Positions 55,001-64,000 of a DNA stretch of 64,000 nt are shown here, piece by piece. The notes beneath the pieces were generated by a model. The model was not told the origin of the DNA and searched no databases. It saw only the letters and a program-made list of their open reading frames with translations. Source of the DNA: Tillandsia leiboldiana (lineage: Eukaryota > Streptophyta > Magnoliopsida > Poales > Bromeliaceae); contig CM055065.1 in the NCBI GenBank assembly GCA_029204045.2, positions 14,348,508-14,412,507 on the forward strand. Reading direction: 5' to 3'. The first letter of the stretch is position 1; every line of letters begins with the position of its first letter. Both the position numbers and the translations under genes were made by a program.

Positions 55001-58000
55001 TTTCTTTACATGCATCCTCAAAATATAATACAAGCAGCTAAATAATTTGGGAATATGTGCTTGAAAGTATGTAACACATTTTGAGCAATAAGCATTAGTG
55101 CAATATAGCTATATATGTGTTTCACTTAATTGGTCTCACATCAGAGGATGTTGGGTAAGCTGACGGGCATTTATCAGAATGACTTTCTAGTATTAAGAAC
55201 TTGAGCTTTTTCCAGCTATTTAGTTGTCCTGTTTCATTCATGTTGGTCATATCAGTTGATTATTTGGTGCAGCCACTTTCAGGGGTATTGTCATGTGGAC
55301 CCTCTAAATGTATTTGGAGGATAAATGGTAATAGTGTTGGTTCTTTGTGCACACATGACATGAATTTTAGGTCTTAAAACACCCAATAGTCCCTTGTGTG
55401 AATATATTAAAACAGTTGCCTTGTATAGGATTTTTATTTTCTTTTGCATATATAAATGTCTCGGCCTTGAGTATTTTGGGCGATGTTGATTGGGCTGTCT
55501 TATTCAAAATGCCACTAGTAAGCTTGTTTGGGTAATTTCAAAGATGCTCTTGTATATACTTGTTTTTTACCGCAAGCCAGATATCTGGCTGTGGGTGACT
55601 GGGGGCTAATTGGGGTATGGAATAAGATCATTCAAAGTAACGAAAAAATTTTAAGCCCCATATGATCCCTTAAGCTTATTTGTGCCTCATAGATGACTTA
55701 CATGACAGTCACCATTAGCATGCCTGCAAGGTAGATATGGGTCTGTTGGCCATTCAGCTTTAGTAGCTGTTATGGTGAGCCTCCTTGTGCTCGATTTCTC
55801 CTTTCATCAGGAACCACGGATTTAAGTATCCATCGGCACGGGCATCCACCGTGCCGTATCGTGCCAACAAGATAATAGCACGATACAACCCCCGTGCTGA
55901 TGGAACAGATAAAAACTCTTTTTTCTTTAAATTACTAAGTAATTTTCTCAATAAAATTCAAAATATTTGGTAAAGATATATAATAAACCATTAGAAAATT
56001 TGTTTGATAAAGAAAATAAATATTTCATACCATTATGACTGCCACTCATTGGCACGGCCCGGCACGCACCATGCCGGCAAGTTTTCGGCACGACCCTTTG
56101 CCACGGCACTTAAACCCTTGCCAGGAACAGACCAAAATTTTGGAAGATTGGCTTTAAACTGGTGTACTATTTTTTAATTTCATGGAGCCTTCTCAGCTTG
56201 TACTTGTGCTCTAGCCATTGACCCCAAATTTGCTGGGAATATGTGATTCTTGATTTTAATACTCTTATTGACTGATAGTGAAGTCATAAAAAATGCACTA
56301 CTTTTGGGAACTGTGGATTGTCATAAATCCATGAAGATCCTCTGTTGGCCTTAGTTGAGTTTGAGCTATATTGGTCATATATTGCTTATATTTTTTTGGG
56401 ATTTAGTTGCAAGTTTAGTCCCTGAAGTGCAGTGCCAACTTCAAGTTGGCGGCACTTGATTCCATAGTTCGCAAGTATGATTCAATTTCAAGCATGATAT
56501 ATTACTTGTAATTGTACCACTGTAATAATCTTCTATTTTACCATGCATATTCCAGTAAAAGTCCAGAATATCATCTTGTTTGGAGCTGTTTTTTGTACTG
56601 AGGAATTATTTTTTGTTTTATATTGGCAAACCATAATTCCATCCTTTTCCAGTTTTTGCCCTCAAGGCATGCTAAATTAGTTTTTGATTAGCATCTCTTT
56701 TCATGTTAGAATATTAGGCTGCTGGAACTTTCTGTGTCTACCTAAATTGTATAGGTTTTTTCTTCGCATACTTCCCCACAGAGCCACAGACTATGATAAT
56801 TTATTTGTAAGCCTTGAAAGCCAAAACATTTATGAAGCACATTTAAGGCTGATCAAGTTATATATTGCTTGCTTTACAGGATCTGGTTTACACACATTTG
56901 TGCTGTATTTAGGCCCTCATATTGCATTTTTCACAATCAAAGCTCTACAATGTGGACGAGTTGATTTGAAAGCTGCTCCATATGACACCATACTACTTAA
57001 AAAGGGACCTTCATGGCTTGAAAAGGATTGCTCAGAATTTGGACCTCCACTATATCCAACGTCATCCAGTTCATTAGTTAGGATTCCAGTCAGCAAAATA
57101 CTAGCTCAGGTTCAGCTAGAAGCTATTCTTTGGGGCATTGGAACTGCACTTGGGGAGCTTCCTCCCTATTTTATCTCACGAGCAGGTATCTTTGATAAAT
57201 AGACTCTATAGAGCATGCATGAATACATATTATGGTAATAGTGCTTATACTTGATCTTCATTCCTTTTTCATAGGTGATAAATAGATTTAAAGTAAGAAT
57301 CTTGCATTCAAGAAGCCTTACATTTTCTTGCTTCCATTTAGCTAACATAAATCGTAAAAACTACTACCTAATCCAGATTTAGACTAAATTTATCCAAAAC
57401 TAATCTCTGTTTCATACTTATTATTGTTGGGCTTTAATCTTTTTTAAATCTAGAACTAACTCATTTCTTGTATTGTATCTTTTACCCTCATATGTGAGCT
57501 TGTAGACTAGTTTTGCTTATTGATGAGTATTCTTGTTGCCATTGCCTTCGGCATCATCGTGTAAGCAGGGACTGTCATGTTGTTGAGTGTTAACTGCTAA
57601 GTCAAACATGTTCACATGAAAATGCCAGAAGCTTACGAGAACTATACTGGCTATTGCTAATCTAATATGTAATCAAATCGAACTTCTAAAACTTGGAGAG
57701 AAAATGGAATATATCTGCACATTTGATACTGTTTTGCAAGTTCAGTAGCATGGACTTTATACTTCTTTGAATTACATGGCTCATATCTTCCATTCGGACT
57801 TCAAATTATACTTACTCCACACAATATTTTCACACACTTTTGTTGGATATTCAGCACATATGTGCATAAATTTTAATTGCAATTATTGATTGCTGTTATT
57901 CGATGGATAGCTCACTCAGATTGATGTAGTGTCACATTTACTATTGACCTATGTATGGCAGCACGCTTGTCTGGAAGTAAAGTAGATGCTGTTGAGGAAC

Positions 58001-59459
58001 TAGATGCTGCTTCTTCAGAAGATGGATTTATATCTGCTACACTCAACAAATCCAAACGCTGGCTTCTTTCTCACTCACAACATCTTAACTTCTTAACTAT
58101 TTTATTACTTGCTTCGGTTAGTTTGCTTTTTCCCCAATTTTCTTGGTTGTATATATGTACTTAGTTATTGTATATTGTCTTGCTTCTGTTAGTTTGCTTT
58201 TTTCCCAATTTTCTTGGTTGTAAATATGTATTTAGTGATTGCCTTGTGATATTCCTGAAAAGTTCAAATTTAGTAGGTGGAACATTTCTAAAATCCTTTG
58301 GGGAAGTTCACAGTAAGTTGAAGTGACTGGCAAAAAATTTGTTGTTCCGATGAAATATTTATGAGTATAATTCTCCTTGATGCCTTGAAAAAGGATGCAG
58401 TTGTGATATATGTGCATTCTCACTAATTGATCATTTAGTTTCAAGGAAAAACAGAGACTCGTGTAACAAAAAAATAAAAAATAAATAAATAAATGAAAAA
58501 AACATCTGCTGGGTCCTAGGGTTCTCCTTTGACTCATTAATTAGTTAAGTAGTTGCACCATTTTTTTTTCCTCATTACTCATGCATTAATTAAACTGCAG
58601 CTAATTCTTCTTCTTCTTTTTTTTTACTGTTTCTCTTATTAATAGATACCAAACCCTCTTTTTGATCTTGCCGGTATTATGTGCGGCCAATTCGGCATCC
58701 CATTCTGGAAGTTCTTTCTTGCGACCTTAATTGGAAAGGCAATTTTCAAGACTCACATCCAGGTGTGCTATCTCTGGCTCTTCCTCTTGTTCTGCGTCTT
58801 TCCACCTTTATGGTCAATATACATATACATAACCAGTTCCTTTGTGCTTTCTATTATTTCTTGTTGGTCATGCTGCTATTCAATTCAGGCACATTTCATG
58901 AGAGGTTTAGTAGTACTTTCCTTGTTTTAAGCTTTTGATGTAGCTGTTTTACCTCATTCTTTGATCTGATTGCTGGTGCAGACGGTATTTATCATCTCTG
59001 TGTGCAACAACCAACTCCTGGAATTAGTGGAGAACAGGTTAATTTGGGTACTCGGTTTCTTCCCTGGATTTTCCGATATGCTGCCCACCATGATTGATAA
59101 GTTGCACATGGTCAAGGAGAAGTATTTATCGGCTCCAGCTCCCGCCTCAGCGTCTGCAACAACCAAGGTAGCTCTTGCATTCACCTAAGATGGGCAATAC
59201 TATTTTTTTGGATATGTTTTTATCAATAGTCTCCTTTGAGCATTCCTTTTCCATTGTTCAACAGGGAAAGAAGTGGAAACTCTCATTCCCTCTGATCTGG
59301 AATACATTGGTATGGCTTATGCTCATAAATTTCTTTGTCAAGATTTTGACCTCCACGGCACAGAGACATCTAAAGAAGCAACAAGAGTTGGAAGTGGCTA
59401 ACAAGCTATCGGAACGAAAGCAATCCATGGCCAAGTCGAACGGTGTGACTGACATGTGA
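49618..59459 (+). CDS. KMS1: VMP1 homologue, KMS1/KMS2-like ER membrane protein
   Basis: Eight coding exons: 49618-49681, 53551-53762, 54101-54179, 56880-57185, 57962-58116, 58646-58762, 58982-59167, 59265-59459. They total 1314 bp, 437 residues, and every junction keeps frame. The protein starts MGRRGAIASKSPPKDEDPL (first in-frame ATG) and has hydrophobic segments near 67-85, 104-122, 122-140, 205-220, 258-300 and 379-400. Two motifs are typical of VMP1 and the VTT/DedA superfamily: GIGTALGELPPYFISRAARL (about 205-224) and IPNPLFDLAGIMCGQFGIPF (about 273-292). Animal VMP1 acts at the ER in autophagosome and lipid-droplet formation and lipid scrambling. Arabidopsis KMS1/KMS2 are needed for early secretory traffic. 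Length fits the family. Intron 3 starts with GC. No neighbour gene is seen. The symbol is by homology and KMS2 is equally possible. Confidence 0.95.
49682..53550 (+). other. Intron 1 of VMP1/KMS1 (3.9 kb)
   Basis: It begins GTGAGGTTTC and ends CATTTTGCAG in phase 1. It holds a T-run near 49697, a (CTT)n tract at 51660-51708 and a (CT)n tract at 51959-52020. Around 51715-52045 the phrase CTAAAACAGCCATTT recurs several times, so that stretch is a decayed tandem repeat. No internal gene is seen. Confidence 0.8.
53891..53954. repeat. 32-bp direct duplication in intron 2
   Basis: AATATAATGACTTGATTTTG then TCATAAATGTAT occurs twice, back to back. Confidence 0.9.
54180..56879 (+). other. Intron 3 with GC-AG boundaries
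   Basis: The only frame-consistent junction uses CTAG|GCAAGT at 54180 and TTGCTTGCTTTACAG|GA at 56880. AG|GCAAGT is the strong consensus of U2-type GC-AG introns. It contains a MITE-like insertion at 55815-56121. Confidence 0.8.
55815..56121. mobile_element. MITE-like element in intron 3 (hAT-like)
   Basis: The ends are imperfect inverted repeats (GGATTTAAGTATCCATCGGC versus the reverse complement of GCCACGGCACTTAAACCC). CAGGAAC is duplicated at 55808-55814 and 56122-56128, and 8 bp match with one difference. The interior has inverted copies of GCACGGNNC-type motifs and AT-rich DNA with no coding frame. The duplication length fits hAT-derived elements. Confidence 0.6.
58109..58241. repeat. 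71-bp tandem duplication covering the exon 5 donor site
   Basis: TTGCTTCGGTTAGTTTGCTT and its following 45 bases occur again from about 58180 as TTGCTTCTGTTAGTTTGCTT. The second copy carries a decoy donor at 58188. Confidence 0.85.
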
Positions 59460-59499
59460 GCAATCCATGGCCAAGTCGAACTGTGTGACTGACATGTGA
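59420..59499 (+). repeat. 40-bp tandem duplication spanning the stop codon
   Basis: GCAATCCATGGCCAAGTCGA then ACGGTGTGACTGACATGTGA ends at the stop of the last exon and is repeated once immediately after, with one substitution. Confidence 0.92.
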
Positions 59500-60526
59500 T
59501 AGTCTTCTATTTCTTTCCAATTCATCACCTATATTGGTGGAAGCCGTGATTATATTTAACAATGGCATGCCATCAAACACCTTTCACATTCGTACACTCT
59601 TCAAAAAACTACTAGATCTGGGCTGGGATAATTATTCATGTTATCAATATACCTTTGATACTGATAGGGCCTATTTGAATTGTTCCTACAGGGAAATCCT
59701 GTTTATTTTTAGGAAGGCTGTACACAGAATTATTATAGCTTATGATTCTATGATCAGAAGAGAGAATTTCCTATCCTGATGTGAATCACTGGTAATTGCT
59801 TCTTTTTTTTGGATGTAATGGAAAACGCCAGAAGGTTGATCTAACCACTGTTGTTAGTAAAATCAGCATTAACAATTCAAAGCTTTTTTCCTCTTGCTCA
59901 GGAAATTTGGTTGTTGAAGAATTTGATTGTTGGACTACTTTATACTTAAATGAGCCTGATGAAGCCATAAACTCTACACCATATATAGTCGACTGTTTTA
60001 ATTTGTCATGCCCATTAATTGATGATGGGCTGAAGGTTAACCCTTAAGTAGTACTCCAGGAAGCAGTAGTATCAGAACTATCTCCGGTCACAAAGGGCAG
60101 GTTTAGCAAATCTATCTTCAGCCAAAGTAGCTTGTGAAAATTTCTTCTTCTTATGACCAGGCATTTCTTCAAGCTTCGTCTGGTTCCGCTTGAATTATTA
60201 TGCCATTTTGTTTAGTTGCATCCGCTAGTCAAATCCTTATACTGTGACATAGATTTTGGCCTCTGTTTGCTTTAGGATCCCTTGAACTTATTTGGTATGT
60301 TTGAGGGACCTTCACTTCCATCATCATTGATGTGTTTAGTTGCATCCGCTAGTCAAATCCTTATACTGTGACATAGATTTTGGCCTCTGTTTGCTTTAGG
60401 ATCCCTTGAACTTATTTGGTATGTTTGAGGGACCTTCACTTCCATCATCATTGATGTGCCTATCACAGTAAAAGATCATTTAACGTCTTTAATAGATATG
60501 GTGTTTCTAAAAAATGCTTATATAGG
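59460..60526 (+). other. 3' region of VMP1/KMS1
   Basis: This is likely 3' UTR followed by intergenic DNA. No further coding frame is supported. A poly(A) site cannot be fixed by eye. It includes a 124-bp tandem duplication at 60211-60458. Confidence 0.5.
60211..60458. repeat. 124-bp tandem duplication downstream of VMP1/KMS1
   Basis: TTTAGTTGCATCCGCTAGTC to TCATCATTGATGTG occurs twice in direct succession (60211-60334 and 60335-60458) with no visible difference, so the event is recent or an assembly artefact. Confidence 0.92.
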
Positions 60527-61276
60527 TGTTGGGCCGAAAAATTGTCGGTCACCAATCGGCTCTGGGGGGCTCTGGGGGTTGACTCTCTAAGTGTGATGCG
60601 TCGCGTGCCAAACAAATCAAGCAATCGGGTCGATGAGGGATCTGTTCGGCCGGGTTATTCTTAATCAAATTTTCACATAATTCGACCTAGATTAGCTGAA
60701 CTGGAATTTGGAGACAAACAGAGTTCGGCCTATAAGAGCCGAACTGGGGATCAGACAAGAATTGGACACGACTAAGACGCCGATTAAAAAATTGTATTGC
60801 TTGGAATGAAGTTACAAAGGGAATCCGAAAACCAATTACAATTAAATCTACTCCTAAAAAGTGCAGTAAATGCCGGTATGAAACTTATCTAGAAAAACAG
60901 TAAATGTAGGTATGAAAGATATGAAAAAGTAAGGATGATCACTGGCTTACGAGGTTGCAGTATCTCTTTTTCTTCGATGGTTTGCTTATTTATATATTTA
61001 CGAACCATACGTATAACCGCCGATTTTAAAAATCGGCGTGATCTAAGAAAAATTATCGTAAATTTCTCAACTACTTCATTTTGAGTCGATTATCCTCAAT
61101 AGGATGATAGCCGTTTTTCCGTTTAGATTCATCCCCTAATCGACGCGCCGAAGCGTGATTTTCGGTGCTTTTCAATACTGGGTGTCACTTGCCGATCAAG
61201 AGTTAGTTACGAAATTCACGTCTAAATCTCGTACTTATTCCTTTCTTTCAGAATATCCATGTGCCAAAATTTAACA
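60527..61276. mobile_element. Possible solo LTR (750 bp)
   Basis: It begins TGTTGGGCCG and ends CCAAAATTTAACA, that is TG...CA. Read backward it starts TGTTAAATTTTGGCAC, a common LTR-type start. GC content and texture differ from the flanks. There is no target duplication (ATAGG versus CCAGC) and no PBS or PPT next to it, so the call is tentative. It holds a small inverted repeat, CGCCGATTTTAAAAATCGGCG, at 61018-61038. Confidence 0.35.
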
Positions 61277-61659
61277 CCAGCGTGGGTGGCGATTATTATA
61301 TAATACATACAGAGATTGTCTTACAGTATTATTTTTAACTGTAGAACATAATTTAAAAAAAAAAAAATAGAATTAGAAATTTAATTACAAAACAAATAAA
61401 AGTTGGGGACTTAAATAAAAAAAAAAAATGCTATTAACTCTTTATTTAAAGGAAGGAATTGTTAATCATCCCGAATGCGACCTCCTCTAATATATTCTAC
61501 CACGCTGTACCTGGTTAGGTGGAATTTATAATTTTTAATTTCAAATTATTAAATTATTATTATCCAAAATCTGACGCGTTAAAAATATTCTATTTTAAAA
61601 TTTTACAACATTACCCTGGAATGTGAACTCATTAATTTAGCATGAACTATAACACCTAC

Positions 61660-61690
<31 letters not shown>
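61277..61690. other. AT-rich intergenic DNA
   Basis: No gene is seen. A-runs near 61355 and 61420 and an (AAT)n tract at about 61663-61690, which borders the next MITE, are the only structure. Confidence 0.6.
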
Positions 61691-61862
61691 GGAAAATGCT
61701 ACTTATACACCCCATTTGGGGGTGTACATCGTACACCCCACCCATCCAATGGGTGGGGTGTGGTGAGAGGTCACTTCACAATTTGTGAAGTGGTCCCCCC
61801 ACCCTTAGATAGGTGGGTGTAAAATGTACACCCCCTCTGGGGGTGTACATGTAGCGTTGCTC
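61691..61862. mobile_element. Short palindromic MITE
   Basis: About 172 bp with terminal inverted repeats (ATGCTACTTATACACCCC versus, reversed, ACGCTACATGTACACCCCC). It has nested palindromes inside, such as CACCCCATTTGGGGGTG, ACCCATCCAATGGGT and CACTTCACAATTTGTGAAGTG. Both sides are AATAATAA repeats, so the target duplication cannot be measured. There is no coding capacity. Confidence 0.7.
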
Positions 61863-62681
61863 TAATAATAATAATAATACTACGCTACGTGATTCGGCGA
61901 ATCGCATACTTAATTTAATATTATCATGTGGTGGTCCCACAGATTTCTATGCGGACTTTCTACGTGGCGAAAAAGGACAAATCCCGGGGTCTCCCACCAT
62001 CTTCACAAACCCACGTGGAACAGGGACCTCCGCCTTATCCCGACAGCGGAAGCCCGCGCAATGATCTCATCTCAGTCGTCCAATGATATACAGAGAAAGG
62101 GGTGGAGATGCGCCACGTTGTCGTTCTACTATTGGCCAGGCTAATGCACAGTGAATAATACCTGCGATCCATGGTGGCCTCCCCCCCCCCCCCCCCCCCC
62201 CCCTAGACCAAAACATTTCCTTTTTCTTTTTCTTTCATGTGCGCGCTCAAAGCAACGGTACGTGAAGTCACACACATTCCATAACGATGGCCCGATAAAC
62301 ATTTTCAAATTTTTTTTTTCTTTTTTTCTATTTCTTGGTTTTTGGTTTAGTGACGCTGCGGAAACAAAATGCATCAAAATTGGGTATCTTGGTTCCGGGG
62401 CATATTTAGATTCCAACTTTAAACGGTGCAAAATTCTGCACAACTAATAAATAATTAATCTGTCGCTCATCTACAGTGGAAGGGATCGAAACAGTAAAGA
62501 GCATCCGACAATTTAAATCTATCTTTATCACAAATAAGAATTAAGATTATTCATGTATAGAATTTCTTTTTTTGTACATTAAATAAACAAGAAAATGGGA
62601 AAGAGATCTCGCAACTTACAATCCTACCATAATAAAAGAGCAAGACTTTTCCTCTCAGGAAAAAGAAAGGTGCAAGGACTT

Positions 62682-62776
<95 letters not shown>

Positions 62777-63032
62777 TGCTCTTCCATCCTTTCTATTGCT
62801 TTGGTATAAATTAAACTTTTTATGGATATTATATATATATATACTTGAGAGCTAGGCACTTTATTGTTTGATGCCAAACTTTGGATACGTTGGGACATAC
62901 GACAGCTAAAGCTTTTAAAACAATATGACCTGATGATTGATGATGGCGAGCTCAAATGAAAATCAATATATACATGAACCTAGTCCTCCAATCTCTCTAC
63001 TTTTGTTTCCTAATGACAATGCAATATGGTTT

Positions 63033-63099
<67 letters not shown>
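61863..63099. other. Intergenic DNA with microsatellites
   Basis: No gene is supported. A G-box-like CCCACGTGGAAC is at 62010-62021 and CTACGTGGCG at about 61960. A C-run lies at 62180-62203, a (GA)n tract at 62683-62771, and a (TA)n tract from 63039. The region 61926-62144 is GC-richer with one 72-codon frame that I do not believe to be a gene. Confidence 0.5.
62683..62771. repeat. (GA)n microsatellite
   Basis: About 44 GA units run without interruption. Confidence 0.95.

Positions 63100-63101
<2 letters not shown>
63039..63101. repeat. (TA)n microsatellite against LTR start
   Basis: About 31 AT units abut the degenerate LTR that follows and may have overgrown its terminal TG. Confidence 0.95.
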
Positions 63102-63106
<5 letters not shown>

Positions 63107-64000
63107 CACCGAGACCGCCAATTTGTACAGTTCGGGCACGCCAACAGATCCGCCAATCGAGTATGACCTCTCACTACCCGAAAGGAACGGTAATATCCAA
63201 AACAATACATCAAATGTATGCGGAAGCTCAATATCAGAGTACTAAAAATCACTACTAATTTAAAACTTTCATTCAATAAACAAATAGTTTAAGCGGAAAT
63301 GAAAACATACAAGAGTGAACCATAATATAACCTTATTACATTTCCATCTCTCAGCTTACAATTTAATAATATTACAATTTTTTTACATCTTTTACTCACC
63401 ATACAAAGTTCACTTAAGAAATATAAAAAGGGTACCTTGCTAGACCTGGCCTCTAGGTCTCTATGCTGCTGGGCCCTTGCCCCTGTCGCATGCCTCGCTG
63501 ACTGCATCTGAACCTGAAAAATTGGTCACCCGAGGGTGTGAGAACTACTTAAAGTTTCCAGTGGGTTCAACCACCGAGAAAAAGTGTCCTACACCGCTTA
63601 GTCCAATGGAAGCAATAACAATAGAATGCTAGGAAACTATAATCCTCAATATTAAAATATTGATATGCATATAATAGGTCACTACACTATCTGTGTATAC
63701 TCATCGACCCAACACTACTCTGTCTAGCCATACCAGGCTACTATCCACCAACTCGGCCACTATGCCGCTATATACAGGGTTAAACTAACCCGGCCACCTA
63801 GGCCACTCTACTTTTCTCTTTACCAATTTCACATTCTTGTGCTTTAATTCAAGTTGCTAACCCTCGAAAATTCTTGCCCGAAGGGCCCCAGCTCGGCAGT
63901 CATGCTGCCATAAGACAAGACTTTCAAGGTTGCCGATAGCACCTCAAGTGCTACCCCGTCCTACGGGGAACTTGTCATACGGGACACTGCCCGGGAGAGG
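63100..64000 (-). mobile_element. Degenerate gypsy LTR, cut by window edge
   Basis: It begins ATCACGCACCGAGACCG where relatives have TGTCACGCCCCGGG. It then keeps the landmarks of the LARD LTRs in order: ACAGATCCGCC at 63144, GGGTGTGAGAACTACTT at about 63534, CAGTGGGTTCAACCACC, and a following segment rich in short inverted motifs (63890-63990). Orientation matches LARD-A and LARD-B. The rest lies outside the window. Confidence 0.6.

Noticed and set aside
56684..56879. Extension of exon 4 of VMP1/KMS1 upstream to 56684
   Set aside because: The frame is open by chance. The residues do not fit the VMP1 family, and the acceptor at 56879 restores the conserved GLGSGLHTFV junction.
60527..61276. 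Complete LTR retrotransposon here
   Set aside because: No second LTR, PBS, PPT or coding DNA on either side; only a solo-LTR possibility was kept.
61926..62144. A 72-codon plus-strand frame
   Set aside because: No domain, no splice context and ordinary composition; G-box motifs nearby fit promoter-like DNA better.
62963..63245. Frames across the (TA)n tract
   Set aside because: They are translations of the microsatellite (alternating Ile/Tyr) on both strands.

Overview
The window is plant nuclear DNA, very probably from a flowering plant and plausibly a monocot, although nothing here fixes the species. Three observations support this: nested LTR retrotransposons of the Ty3/gypsy Tekay and Ty1/copia Sirevirus types, primer-binding sites matching plant initiator tRNA-Met, and one intron-rich host gene with plant-type splice sites. 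About two thirds of the window is transposon.

Layout. 1-2694 is the end of a gypsy-type LTR cut by the window edge. 3421-12761 is a complete-ended Tekay-like chromovirus (minus strand, TSD AGAAT) with an intact pol frame but no gag. 13240-44000 is a Sirevirus-like copia element (minus strand, TSD CCGGC). Its 3' LTR is split by a large non-autonomous element, LARD-A (14230-23631, TSD GGATT). Its pol is split by a second one, LARD-B (29140-39726, TSD TAACT). The copia element keeps gag, an integrase core, RT/RNase H and an env-like frame, but has lost protease and the integrase zinc finger. A TATA box, a leader and a plausible intron precede the env-like frame. The copia element lies in older repeat DNA made of diverged repeat blocks, an exon-like fragment, an LTR remnant and a likely Helitron 3' end at 47290.

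From 49.2 to 60.5 kb lies the only recognisable host gene, a plus-strand VMP1/KMS1 homologue (ER membrane protein of the VTT/DedA superfamily). It has eight coding exons, two short upstream ORFs and one GC-AG intron. The rest (60.5-64 kb) is intergenic DNA with a possible solo LTR, a palindromic MITE, microsatellites, and the start of another degenerate gypsy LTR.

How the parts relate. LARD-A, LARD-B and both window-edge LTRs share terminal sequence, and A and B share U3 blocks. Both LARD interiors contain decayed pieces of a Tekay-like polyprotein (RT and integrase relics in A; gag, protease and chromodomain relics in B). They look like non-autonomous derivatives mobilised in trans by relatives of the 3.4-12.8 kb element. 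Inferred order of events: repeat blocks and Helitron-like DNA first, then the copia insertion, then LARD-A and LARD-B. The Tekay insertion cannot be placed relative to these. All identities are read by eye; no alignment or database search was run.
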